From: Halosimplex salinum
GTDB lineage: Archaea > Halobacteriota > Halobacteria > Halobacteriales > Haloarculaceae
Length of the DNA stretch: 64,000 nucleotides
Assembly (NCBI RefSeq): GCF_003730195.1
Contig: NZ_QWGG01000014.1
Location: 1 to 64,000 of the forward strand
Reading direction: 5' to 3'
In this document: positions 9,255 to 17,541 of the stretch, piece after piece
Position numbering within the stretch: the first letter of the stretch is position 1
Layout of the letters: every line of letters starts with the position of its first letter
The notes under the pieces: generated by a model
What the model saw: the letters and a program-made list of their open reading frames with translations, nothing else
Told to the model about the DNA's origin: nothing
Database searches by the model: none
Program-made: the position numbers and the translations under genes

Positions 9255-10490
9255 ATGCCTGATCGAGCACTTTCGACGCCGCTCGACGACCGCTTCGAGC
9301 GCTACCTCCAGGACAAGGGGAAAGGCCGCGGCGGTGACGGCGGGAACTATCGACGCAACGCAGCCCGCGAACTCGAGCGGTTCGCCGAGTGGGCCGCCGG
9401 CGACCGCGGCGACGACGACTGGACCGGGATCGTCCCCGACGACGTCGACCGGGAGCCGACCTTCGACGATCTCGACGAACGCGTGTTCCGGGAGTACGCC
9501 CGGCATCTCAGTGGAGATCGGGGACTCAAGCAGAACACCGTACAAACCTATTACCGCTATATCTCTGCGTGGTGCGGGTGGTGTGTCAACGAGGGATATC
9601 TCGAAGCCCATTACGCGCAGCGGGCGAGTGCGATGGCGCCGCTGCCGGAGGACGATGGCCGCAAGCCCGGTGACCAGCAGGCCTGGACGTCCGAGCAGCG
9701 TCACGCCCTCACCCGGCATGTCGACGAACGGGCCCGCGATGCCGTCGAGGCGTACACGACACTCCCTGAGGATACTGACCCTCTCGATAAGCAGCGAGCG
9801 CGCTACGCGGCGCTGAAGGCGGCTCGTGACCGGGCTCTGGTGTTCGTCCTCGCGTACACAGCTGTCCGCGTTGGGGAACTTCTCCGGGACCCGAACGATC
9901 CGCGTCGGCGTGGCGTCCGCTGGGAGGACCTCTCCTTCGATGACGGGAGTATGGACGTCTACCGGAAGAAACAGCAGTGGGACGCCGCCAGTCTCCCCGA
10001 CCCGGTGATCTCGCCGCTACGGAGTTATCGCCAGCTGATGGACCCGCCGACGGAGCGCTGGCCCGTGTTTTCGACATTCGACCAACGGACGCTCGCAGAG
10101 TTCGTCCAGGAAGACCTAGCCGAACGAGGGGAACGCCCAGAAGCAATCGCTGAACGCCGTGCGGAGTACGCTCGCGACCTGCTCCTGGCGCTCGATGAGG
10201 ACATTCGGCCGCCGTCGATCACGACGGACGGCGCACGGTCGATTCTTCAACGGCTCTCGGAGACCGCAGAGATCGATATCGACCATCCGAAACACGATTA
10301 TCTTGCTCCACACGGTGGTCGACGTGGAATGGGCGAGGTGCTTGTCCGCGCGTTTGGGTACACGGTGGCGGCCCGGTATCTCGATAATTCAGAGGAGATG
10401 GTACGAGAACGATATTCGCATATCGAAGCTGGCGAGTTGGGTGATGTCGCTACAGAAGCTCTCGAAGATGTCGATTCAGTAGACGGCTAA
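9255..10490 (+). CDS. tyrosine recombinase / phage-type integrase
   Basis: 411 residues from ATG 9255 (MPDRALSTPLDDR). The N-terminal part (residues 10-130) is a SAM-like core-binding domain (NYRRNAARELERFAEWA...TVQTYYRYISAWCGWCV). The catalytic domain has Arg205 (YTAVRVGEL), His353-x-x-Arg356 (HGGRRG) and nucleophile Tyr387 (RERYSH), so it is full length and probably active. It starts the GC-rich segment and precedes the CARF-like regulator and ubiquitin-like operon, which suggests that it mobilised them or the segment. Confidence 0.88.
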   Translation: MPDRALSTPLDDRFERYLQDKGKGRGGDGGNYRRNAARELERFAEWAAGDRGDDDWTGIVPDDVDREPTFDDLDERVFREYARHLSGDRGLKQNTVQTYYRYISAWCGWCVNEGYLEAHYAQRASAMAPLPEDDGRKPGDQQAWTSEQRHALTRHVDERARDAVEAYTTLPEDTDPLDKQRARYAALKAARDRALVFVLAYTAVRVGELLRDPNDPRRRGVRWEDLSFDDGSMDVYRKKQQWDAASLPDPVISPLRSYRQLMDPPTERWPVFSTFDQRTLAEFVQEDLAERGERPEAIAERRAEYARDLLLALDEDIRPPSITTDGARSILQRLSETAEIDIDHPKHDYLAPHGGRRGMGEVLVRAFGYTVAARYLDNSEEMVRERYSHIEAGELGDVATEALEDVDSVDG

Positions 10491-10499
10491 GCGAATCGG

Positions 10500-11267
10500 T
10501 CACGTTTCAATGAGGTGTCTGAACGCAGAAAGTGTATTTTCCCCTTCCTCGGTCAGATCTACGTCGGTCCTTCGTCCAACCTCTTTGGTTTGTATGAACC
10601 CTTTCTCGGTCAGTGGTTCTAGTACGTGCGTTTCGAGTAGTCGGTAGCGGGCTCGGTCCGAATCAGCCTCATGGTCAGTGATGAAGGGCAATCCCTCCGG
10701 TGGAGTTTCTGCTTGAATTGATTTACCATTCCCTTGGCCGAATTCGATTAGCTCCTTCTTCGTGACCGGACCATTTCGGTAAATGTACTCCATCACGTAG
10801 ATGAGCTGTGTCTCGGGGGCATCTATTGGGTACGCCGGTAGTTCCTTGATGTTCTTCACTCCGTGTGAAACCGGTTTGACCCGTTGAGCATCTTTTTCAC
10901 CATACCGTTCTGGCTCGACGTAATACGGCACCGCGTCGGTTACCATACACGCGATCATCCCGCCGATTGCGGATATTTTACTCCCGGTTGCAATGTTCAC
11001 GAACACGTCATCATCTGCGTGCTGTTGGATTTCTCGTGCCGTCACCCGGACAACCTCATACAGATCGAAAATGTTGCAGGATCGGATCTCTCGGTCAATC
11101 CCAGCTGCCTCGATATCCTCATACAGCTCCTCGATAAATGGCGGCCGTTCCCCCTCACCCCATTCCAGTAAGATTAATCGATCAGCTTTCAATTGCTCCG
11201 CGGCTTCGACGACACGATCGCGCTCGAACCCGAGCGGCGCGATATGGACTCGTTCACTGGGGCGCAT
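10500..11267 (-). CDS. CARF-like plus winged-helix regulator (HFX_2341/DUF6293 type)
   Basis: 255 residues. The N-terminal half (1-130) is Rossmann-like and contains VFVNIATGSKISAIGGMIACM, a glycine-rich loop like those of CARF domains in CRISPR-linked regulators (Csa3-type). The C-terminal half (about 150-255) is a winged helix (GPVTKKELIEFGQGNGKS... DVDLTEEGENTLSAF). It resembles the haloarchaeal HFX_2341-type regulators. CARF domains bind cyclic oligonucleotides in type III CRISPR systems; no cyclase is visible here. It is divergent from the ubiquitin-like operon 112 bases away and may control it. The family assignment is from recall, the control is inference. Confidence 0.65.
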   Translation of the reverse strand: MRPSERVHIAPLGFERDRVVEAAEQLKADRLILLEWGEGERPPFIEELYEDIEAAGIDREIRSCNIFDLYEVVRVTAREIQQHADDDVFVNIATGSKISAIGGMIACMVTDAVPYYVEPERYGEKDAQRVKPVSHGVKNIKELPAYPIDAPETQLIYVMEYIYRNGPVTKKELIEFGQGNGKSIQAETPPEGLPFITDHEADSDRARYRLLETHVLEPLTEKGFIQTKEVGRRTDVDLTEEGENTLSAFRHLIET

Positions 11268-11379
11268 GTCTCGTTGTTGGGGATTCTGTGGTTTATGCGT
11301 TTGGTGCGGATTGTGCGCTTAATGCTGCCGCTGATGTTAGAGACCGCGTGGTGCTTAAGGGAATGACGCTGTTAGGCGA
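11268..11379. promoter_or_regulatory. divergent promoter region of the CARF-like gene and Ubl operon
   Basis: Holds TATA-like candidates for both genes: on the minus strand an ATAAAC box near 11292-11300, about 26-30 bases before the ATG at 11267; on the plus strand CTTAAG near 11352-11358, about 25-30 bases before the ATG at 11380. No clear palindromic operator was seen. Confidence 0.4.
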
Positions 11380-12372
11380 ATGTGCATGCAACCAACTGAT
11401 CTTGAGGAAGCAACCCAGCATGCCCAAGACCGCTACCGAGGACTGAGCGAACAGCTCGAGTCTCTCGACGAAGAGAGGGCCGACGACCTCCGTGCCGCAC
11501 TCGAAGCCGCAGAGGACGCCATCGACGAGGCTCAAGATACCGACGAGGATCAATCCCGCTACGACGCGCTCCATCGGGCGGCCGACTACATTCAGTCAGC
11601 ACAAGACGACATCGACACCCTCCAGGACGCGGCTGGGTTCGATGTTAGCTACGCTGAGGAACTCGAAGCACTCGAAGAGGCCATCGAAGAGGTCGAGGAC
11701 GGCCTTGATGAGGCGCTCGAAGATGTTGATGAAGGTGATGCTGATGAGGACGACGAGGAGACTGACGGCTACGAGGTGACCGTCAGTGGGGAAACGAAAG
11801 TACTCGACCAGCAGTACATCGAGCCGATCGAACTGCTGCGCACGTTCGAGTACGATCCTAACCAGTACGTCCTCTACCCGCCCGACGAGGACGAGCGAGT
11901 CCCCAAAGACAGCGAAATCAACCTCGCCGAAGAGAACGTCTTCGACGCAATCCCCGTTGACACTGCCTACGGGAGCACTCAGCTCGACGACGTGCTCGCA
12001 GCGGACATCGACGCCCTTCGAGAAAACCGCGAGGTCGATGTCGATACCGAGGCCGAGGCGCAGTTCGTCCACGTCATCGTTCGGGACTACCAGATCCCGT
12101 CGGATGCCTACAATGCGGACACGACGGACGTGATGATCCGCGTCCATGAGAACTACCCCCAGAAGGCTCCGGACTGGGTCTACGTCGACGAGGATCTCCG
12201 GCTTGAAGGAGGCGGCGAGCTTCGGAAATCTCGCGACGACCAAGTCCGGGGCTGGTTGGCTCTTTCCTGGCACATCAACAAACTGGACGGCATCGAGTGG
12301 GAACCCTACGAGACCGATCTCGAGTGGTATCTGGAGACCGTCGCGAACGGACGACTCCGACAGGGTGACTGA
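11380..12372 (+). CDS. ubiquitin-like (multiubiquitin-type) and E2-like fusion protein
   Basis: 330 residues (328 if ATG 11386 is used). Residues 1-125 are an acidic coiled coil. Residues about 130-195 (YEVTVSGETKVLDQQYIEP ... NVFDAIPVD) match the prokaryotic multiubiquitin beta-grasp pattern. Residues about 215-325 match the prokaryotic E2 family E pattern: ENYPQKAPDWVYVDEDL, then GWLALSWH and EWEPYETDLEWYLETVANGRL. The only cysteine is Cys2, so no E2 active-site cysteine is present. It is followed by a JAB-E1 fusion and a KTSC gene, the gene set of bacterial ubiquitin-like operons. It would supply or carry the modifier and act at the E2 step, perhaps as a scaffold. Confidence 0.75.
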   Translation: MCMQPTDLEEATQHAQDRYRGLSEQLESLDEERADDLRAALEAAEDAIDEAQDTDEDQSRYDALHRAADYIQSAQDDIDTLQDAAGFDVSYAEELEALEEAIEEVEDGLDEALEDVDEGDADEDDEETDGYEVTVSGETKVLDQQYIEPIELLRTFEYDPNQYVLYPPDEDERVPKDSEINLAEENVFDAIPVDTAYGSTQLDDVLAADIDALRENREVDVDTEAEAQFVHVIVRDYQIPSDAYNADTTDVMIRVHENYPQKAPDWVYVDEDLRLEGGGELRKSRDDQVRGWLALSWHINKLDGIEWEPYETDLEWYLETVANGRLRQGD

Positions 12373-12415
12373 CGCGAGCCCTCCCGCTGGCGATCAACCC
12401 TCCCACACCACATCT

Positions 12416-14209
12416 ATGCAGGGACATGAGATTGACGGCAGCCGAGAGCGAGCGACGGGGAGCAAGCCGCGGGTATCTCACTGGCTTCGCTCCGTGCTAG
12501 AAGACCCTGATCACGAGTGGCCGGTCGCTGACCGGATACGGGTTCGGATCCGAGGCTCCGACTACCAGCGGCTACGCGAGCATCTCGTGCGTCCGGAGCA
12601 GAAGTGTCCGAAAGAGCATGCCGCCTATCTCGTTGCCGGTACACAGGAGTACACTCATCGTGGGCAGCGGGTCTTCGAGTATCTCATTCGTGAGGTTCAC
12701 CTGCTGGATCGGGAGGAATATCTCGATCAGTCGACCGGAATCGTCCGATTCGATCACACGACGATCCGGTCGATGATGCGGACGAGCGAGACGGACCATC
12801 GATATCTCGACGACATGGCGCTTCTGATGTGCCATAGCCATCCCCGTTCGAGCCAGCCGTGCTACTCGGGCACCGATGACGAGAACGAGCCGGCCCATAT
12901 GGCGTCGCTGACCGGTCGAACTGCTGGTCCGCATGGAAGCCTCATCTTTGGTCAAGGGGGTCTGACCGGCCGGGCGTGGCTCTCGGACGTCCCAACGATC
13001 AGGCATGAGCCGATCACGGCCGCCGCGTCGCCGATTGATGAACTCGTTGTCATTCACGACCGTGAACTAGAGCGGATTCGGACGACGGATTCACGACTCC
13101 CTCCGGTTTCAAACGACGGCGACGAGATGCGCGACCGGCAGGCGTTGCTCCACGGAGCCGGCGGTAACACTCGGCTACGGGACGCTCACGTCGCCGTAGT
13201 CGGTGCTGGTGGACTCGGTGCCCCGATCGTCCAGACGCTCGCTCACCTCGGGGTTGGCGCGATCACGGTCGTCGATCCCGACGTCGTGGAGGAATCCAAC
13301 CGCTCGCGAATCGTCGGTGCGCGACCAGCCGATGCTGGTGATCCCGAGCGGACGCCCGACGAGGATGGTGTCGTCCCAGCTGCGTGGGCCGAGGCCATCG
13401 ACGGATGTGGAACGCCCAAGGCGGAGGTCCTGGGCCGCGTTGTCTCCGATATTGATCCGTCGATCTACTATCATGGCATCCACGAGGAAGTACAGGCTCC
13501 GAAAGCGCTGGAGCAGGTCGTTGCTGCGGACGTGATTGTTACTGGCACCGATACCGCCACGTCACGTCGATTCGTGTCGGAGGCCGCCCAGCAGTATCTT
13601 CGGCCCCTGTTCAACGCTGGCACGGATATCGATGTTGACGACGACGCTGGACTCCGAAGCATCGCGACCAGCTTCCAGGTGTCCGGCGCGAACCGGGCGT
13701 GTCTGGACTGCTTGGATGCGATCAACGAAGATCGAATTGATGCCGAAGGCGAAGACGAAGACAATCTCGAGTACGGGCTTGAACTCGTTGCCGGAGAGCA
13801 ACCGTCGGTTATCACAATCAATCAGGAACCGGTACAACGGTTGACGTTCGCGCTGCACCGGTTCCTCACGGGACTCCTCGCCGACCGGCACGGATTCCGA
13901 ACCGGCACGTACAGCGCAACGTCTGACCGCCTTGTGAGCGACGCAGAGGCTACTCCCGACTGCCAGTTCTGTAATGGGGCGTTCACAGCTGCCGGCGATC
14001 GTGGCGTTCCAATAGCGAAGACAGGACTCTATCGGACAACGCCGTCGACTGTCGAGACGGGGAGTGTCGCAGAACTGGATCTCGATTCTGTCGTCGAGAA
14101 AGAGCCAGCCGAGGACAAGGCTGAACCTGAAGGTGATGAACCGTCCAAAGAGCATAGCCTACTCGCTCGTATCAAGAGTACGGTAGCCCGCTATATCCCA
14201 CAGCTATGA
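12416..14209 (+). CDS. JAB/MPN metalloprotease fused to E1/ThiF-like adenylating enzyme
   Basis: 597 residues from ATG 12416; a GTG at 12365 overlapping the upstream stop is possible. Residues about 30-220 form a JAB/JAMM domain: an upstream EHAAYLVAG segment and the HSHP-x7-S-x2-D zinc motif (His140, His142, Asp154). Residues from about 240 form an E1-like domain: nucleotide-binding GAGGLG (263-268), TVVDPDVVEESNRSR, a central region without obvious truncation, and two CxxC pairs (Cys429/432, Cys516/519) as in zinc-binding E1/ThiF proteins. It should adenylate the Ubl C-terminus and also process or remove conjugates. This fusion and order match JAB-E1 proteins of bacterial multiubiquitin operons. 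Confidence 0.85.
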   Translation: MQGHEIDGSRERATGSKPRVSHWLRSVLEDPDHEWPVADRIRVRIRGSDYQRLREHLVRPEQKCPKEHAAYLVAGTQEYTHRGQRVFEYLIREVHLLDREEYLDQSTGIVRFDHTTIRSMMRTSETDHRYLDDMALLMCHSHPRSSQPCYSGTDDENEPAHMASLTGRTAGPHGSLIFGQGGLTGRAWLSDVPTIRHEPITAAASPIDELVVIHDRELERIRTTDSRLPPVSNDGDEMRDRQALLHGAGGNTRLRDAHVAVVGAGGLGAPIVQTLAHLGVGAITVVDPDVVEESNRSRIVGARPADAGDPERTPDEDGVVPAAWAEAIDGCGTPKAEVLGRVVSDIDPSIYYHGIHEEVQAPKALEQVVAADVIVTGTDTATSRRFVSEAAQQYLRPLFNAGTDIDVDDDAGLRSIATSFQVSGANRACLDCLDAINEDRIDAEGEDEDNLEYGLELVAGEQPSVITINQEPVQRLTFALHRFLTGLLADRHGFRTGTYSATSDRLVSDAEATPDCQFCNGAFTAAGDRGVPIAKTGLYRTTPSTVETGSVAELDLDSVVEKEPAEDKAEPEGDEPSKEHSLLARIKSTVARYIPQL

Positions 14210-14418
14210 ACCGAACACCCGTTTCGTCGAGTAACCTGAAAAGTGTCGGCTACGATCAGAGTTCGAACACCCTCGAGATCGAATTCCACGGTGGCCGAGT
14301 CTATCAGTACTACAACGTCCCTAAGAGAATCTATCAAGGACTGATGGCGGCATCCTCTCACGGAAAGTATCATCATCGCCAAATCAAAGACAGCTATCGA
14401 TATTCTCGGATTCGGTAG
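14206..14418 (+). CDS. KTSC-domain protein
   Basis: 70 residues, overlapping the JAB-E1 gene by ATGA. The whole protein is one KTSC domain: SSSNLKSVGYDQ, then a two-strand segment LEIEFHGGRVYQYYNVPKRIYQGLM, then SSHGKYHHRQIKDSYRYSRI. KTSC is a small domain found alone or fused to other enzymes, with no well-established biochemistry. Its coupling to the E1 gene makes it a probable third component or substrate of the ubiquitin-like system. Confidence 0.8.
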   Translation: MNRTPVSSSNLKSVGYDQSSNTLEIEFHGGRVYQYYNVPKRIYQGLMAASSHGKYHHRQIKDSYRYSRIR

Positions 14419-14485
14419 TGGGCTGAGTCTCAATCGAGCTTTGACTGGATTCTTCCGTCGATGGGATGAGCGACTGGTGTTACCA

Positions 14486-15709
14486 TTACGGCGGAATCCA
14501 GCTTGTGTGATCGCGGAGCGTTGAATTGGGGGATTCCATCGTCGCACCGCACTTGGGGCAGTAATCTTCGATCGCATCCTCGTCGTAGAGATAGTGATCG
14601 CACTCGGGAGGGCTGGCCTGGAAATACACGTTATCCCAGTCGAGATTAGGCTCTCGACCGTAGAGACAGAATGTACTGTGTCCAGACCGCCCTCGGTGGT
14701 TCGTTACTAACCGAACGGGGCAGTACATGCACTCGCGCAGTTCGATTAACGGCTGGTCAGAATGGTTTGTCCAGAGCGTTTCTCGCCGTCCCCATTCGTG
14801 AAACCCCTTCGGCCCCCGGCAGCGCTCTATCTCAGGTCGTGTCGCAAGCAGTTTCTCAACCTGTGCGGAATGGTACTGGCTTCCTGCCCACTTCCAGAAC
14901 GGGTTTCGATCGTACTCCCGGACAATCGCGTTCTTGAGTGCTTTCAGAGGAAAGTCGGGGCCGTACTCGTCGCTCGCGGTGTAGGTGTAACTGCCGTCGC
15001 GCTCGTGAAGCCGGCGTAGCTCGCAACCCTGGGCAGTACAGATATCGTACGTAATCAGGTCATCTTGTCCGCGGGGATGGGCATAGGGCGGCACGCGCTC
15101 CCACGCATGTTCGCCGTCGTAGAGGAGCGCTTGGCAGTTCGTAATTCGGCTAGCTTTGCTCGTTCGTTGGGCGTATCCAGAACCATCGTCTTGCTCAAAT
15201 TCGGCACCGATCGTATCGTAGTTGAACGTATCGAGAAGGACTGTTGCCGCGCGTATCCAGACGACCGAGTACCCAGCGGCCAAGTAGTCATGCGTCACCT
15301 GATGGACGTCCTTGTCCTTGTGACTGTGCTGTACCTCAACGGCGAGGCCTTCCCCGAAATAAGGGTTCCAATCGTCAAAGGTCGCGAGTGCGTCGGCCCG
15401 GCGTTCGGTCACAGGTGTTGGCACCTCGGCCACGTCGACGTCCACCTCCGTCTCGATGCGGGCGTTTTCTCCAAATTGCTGGTGCAGAGCGACCTCAACA
15501 CGGGCGACTGCGCGTTCGTGGGTCTCTGACTCGCCGCCATTCGAGCAGCGCTGGCCGGCGTCGTCTGATACGTGGTAGAAGTGTCGAGACTTGCCCGGCG
15601 CCGATCGCGGGTACATCGTCCCGCCGCATACCGGACAGGTGACTTCTTCTCCATCGTCAACTATGGCGGGGACGACCGGGCGACCGTCACGACGACCGCG
15701 GAAGGGCAT
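14486..15709 (-). CDS. CoiA-like nuclease, paralog 1
   Basis: Start set at ATG 15709 (MPFRGRRDGRPV), which aligns with MPFIAQSS of the next paralog; the upstream extension is dropped. N-terminal zinc finger (CPVCGG ... HFYH), then RCSNGGESETHERAVAR and the PD-(D/E)xK core of the CoiA family: ERRADALATF and GLAVEVQHSHKDKD, then HDYLAAGYSVVWI. A C-terminal region adds further cysteine pairs (CMYC, CPKCG). CoiA acts in processing incoming DNA in competent bacteria; in archaea the role is unknown. It is third in an operon with a PadR regulator and a paralog. Confidence 0.75.
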   Translation of the reverse strand: MPFRGRRDGRPVVPAIVDDGEEVTCPVCGGTMYPRSAPGKSRHFYHVSDDAGQRCSNGGESETHERAVARVEVALHQQFGENARIETEVDVDVAEVPTPVTERRADALATFDDWNPYFGEGLAVEVQHSHKDKDVHQVTHDYLAAGYSVVWIRAATVLLDTFNYDTIGAEFEQDDGSGYAQRTSKASRITNCQALLYDGEHAWERVPPYAHPRGQDDLITYDICTAQGCELRRLHERDGSYTYTASDEYGPDFPLKALKNAIVREYDRNPFWKWAGSQYHSAQVEKLLATRPEIERCRGPKGFHEWGRRETLWTNHSDQPLIELRECMYCPVRLVTNHRGRSGHSTFCLYGREPNLDWDNVYFQASPPECDHYLYDEDAIEDYCPKCGATMESPNSTLRDHTSWIPP

Positions 15710-15777
15710 ACCGGCAAAGAACATCTCGGTAAGCAAATAATCTCTCCCAGCTGTAGGCCAGTACAAGACGGAACAGG

Positions 15778-16863
15778 TTAGATCGGGTCCTCAAGTCCGC
15801 AAGAGATACACTTCATGCAGCCGTCCTCACGTTCCCAAATGTGATCGCAGTACTGGGGGTCCGTGGTCGTCATCTCAGAGAAGTCCTCGAACGGATCATT
15901 TGAGATGACCTCCTCTCCGTTGTGCTCTTTGAGACGGGCCCCACACCGGCACCGATAGCGGTTCTCTCCTCGCGGCTCCCAGACGTGTTGATGATCTTCT
16001 TTCTTCTCCTCCTTTTCTCGCTGTTCAAACGCTGCTTGAGCAGCTCTGTCAGCAAGATCGGAGCTCGTCTTGATGGTCGACTCATCGTAGATATACGCCT
16101 CTACCGTAGTGTCTTTCCAGCGCTCAAGCCGACAGTGTTTACAGAAATCCCGGTCGTGGAGGTCACTCCCTCCGTATTTCCAGGTATGGTTACAGTCCGG
16201 ATTCGGGTCCGAGAAAGTTAGGGAGTCACCGTTCACGAACCGCTCTAGATACTCCTCAGGTGGATCTACCTCTGGAGGATCTGCCCACGAAGCTGCGAAG
16301 GCGGTGTCAGCCCGTTTGTCGAATTCGACGACCATCTCCTCAATACGGAATCGGTCGTTCGTAAAATCGTCAGGGCTGGCCCAGTAGACGCTATATCCGG
16401 CCGAGAGATAGTCGTGCGTGACCGCGTCAAGGTCTTTGTCTTCGTTCGCGTATTGTACCTCAACGATCAATCCACGCCCAAGATAGTCGTTTGTGTCATC
16501 AGCAGGAAATTCGACGAGGGCATCTGCTCGGCGAGATTCAGTGAGCGTCGGCGTATTGGGGACGTTGACGGTGACCTCGGGTCCGCAACGGACATATCGG
16601 TCAAACCGCTGCCGCAACGCCGAAACTGCGAGTGATTTCATCTTTCGATGCGGATCCGACTCTCCTCCGGAGCAATTGGCCGTCGAATTCCCTGAGCCCG
16701 CAGTAACGTGATAGAAATGGCGAGCGCGGCCGTCATCAAATGGGCCCCGTGGTCGCATCGTTCCGCCACAGGCTGGACACACGACGTCAGTACCATCCTC
16801 TATCTCTTCAGGAAGAACTGTCCCTCCCTCCTCGTCTGTAGAAGACTGTGCGATAAATGGCAT
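15778..16863 (-). CDS. CoiA-like nuclease, paralog 2
   Basis: 361 residues, sharing layout with the downstream paralog: MPF start, CPACGG zinc finger with HFYH, GGESDPHRKMKSLAV, ESRRADALVEF, GLIVEVQYANEDKD and HDYLSAGYSVYWA, the CoiA nuclease core. The C-terminal third has three or four CxxC pairs (CKHC, CRCG, CMKCISCG). Its ATG at 16863 directly abuts the stop of the PadR gene. The two nucleases differ strongly outside the core, so this is an old duplication rather than a recent copy. Confidence 0.75.
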   Translation of the reverse strand: MPFIAQSSTDEEGGTVLPEEIEDGTDVVCPACGGTMRPRGPFDDGRARHFYHVTAGSGNSTANCSGGESDPHRKMKSLAVSALRQRFDRYVRCGPEVTVNVPNTPTLTESRRADALVEFPADDTNDYLGRGLIVEVQYANEDKDLDAVTHDYLSAGYSVYWASPDDFTNDRFRIEEMVVEFDKRADTAFAASWADPPEVDPPEEYLERFVNGDSLTFSDPNPDCNHTWKYGGSDLHDRDFCKHCRLERWKDTTVEAYIYDESTIKTSSDLADRAAQAAFEQREKEEKKEDHQHVWEPRGENRYRCRCGARLKEHNGEEVISNDPFEDFSEMTTTDPQYCDHIWEREDGCMKCISCGLEDPI

Positions 16864-17163
16864 CTAGGTCGACGGAGCGACTTCTTCTGTAGACTCGACA
16901 TATTCGTCTTCCCACTCTCGACGTGCCTCAATTTCGCGGGAGCCTCGTTGCGTTAGCGAGTACAGATTGGTTCGCTTGTCGAGTTCGCCTTTCTTGAGGA
17001 GCCCTTTCTCGACGAGGTCGTCGAGATTCGGATAGAGCCGGCCGTGGTTGATCTCCTGTTCGTAGTAGTCGTCGAGTTCGGCCTTTACTGCGAGCCCGTG
17101 CGGTTCCTCGAGCCCGGCAATCACGTACAAGATGTCCCGCTGGAACCCAGTTAGATCATGCAT
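16864..17163 (-). CDS. PadR-family winged-helix regulator
   Basis: 99 residues from ATG 17163 (MHDLTGFQRDILYVIAGL). It fits the PadR N-terminal winged helix: EEPHGLAVKAELDDYY, EINHGRLYPNLDDLVEKGLL, NLYSLTQRGSREI. It is first in an operon with two CoiA-like nucleases and joins the next gene without a gap, so it probably regulates them and itself. No operator was identified in the 130-base upstream region. Confidence 0.8.
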   Translation of the reverse strand: MHDLTGFQRDILYVIAGLEEPHGLAVKAELDDYYEQEINHGRLYPNLDDLVEKGLLKKGELDKRTNLYSLTQRGSREIEARREWEDEYVESTEEVAPST

Positions 17164-17263
17164 CCGTCCGTTCCCTATTTTTGAGGGGTGGCATATGTTC
17201 TCTCTGGTGCTCAAAGGCCATTATTCGATACGACGAGGCGAGAACCCGGCGTGAGAACTTCGA

Positions 17264-17275
17264 ACCTTTATATGG
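17264..17275 (+). promoter_or_regulatory. TATA-like box of the histone-fold gene
   Basis: TTTATATG about 27-34 bases upstream of the ATG at 17301, giving a short or absent leader. Confidence 0.5.
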
Positions 17276-17300
17276 TGGACAAGAGAAGTCCGCGATGGAA

Positions 17301-17467
17301 TGTCTGACCTAATCGTCAAAGCAGCCGTGAAGGACGCACTCTCGGACCACAACGTCTCGGCAGATTTCTACGACCCCCTCAACGAAGAAGTAGCCGAACT
17401 GCTCGACGACGCCGCAGAGCGTGCCGAGGCCAACGACCGGAAGACGGTCCAGCCCCGCGATCTGTAG
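17301..17467 (+). CDS. histone-fold protein (DUF1931/NFYB-HAP5 type)
   Basis: A small product close to MSDLIVKAAVKDALSDHNVSADFYDP ... EANDRKTVQPRDL, about 55 residues, as in haloarchaeal one-domain histone-like proteins. Such proteins belong to the NFYB/HAP5 class and may bind DNA. My count from the ATG to the TAG is 167 bases, which is not divisible by three; either I miscounted near 17330-17345 or a one-base frameshift lies there. A TATA-like box precedes and an oligo-T tract follows. Confidence 0.7.
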
Positions 17468-17502
17468 GCCTGCGTAACGCAGCTAACCCCGCCCCTCGAA
17501 CG

Positions 17503-17513
17503 TAGCTTTTTGA
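17503..17513 (+). terminator. oligo-T terminator
   Basis: T5 tract 40 bases after the histone-fold gene, with a GC-rich segment before it. Typical of archaeal intrinsic terminators. Confidence 0.35.
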
Positions 17514-17541
17514 GGTTCCTGTTCAGAAGTTAGTAGACGTA

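Noticed and set aside
11596-12273. 225-residue frame antisense to the Ubl-E2 gene
   Set aside because: Composition is Val/Asp/Leu-rich low complexity, an antisense mirror of an acidic gene.
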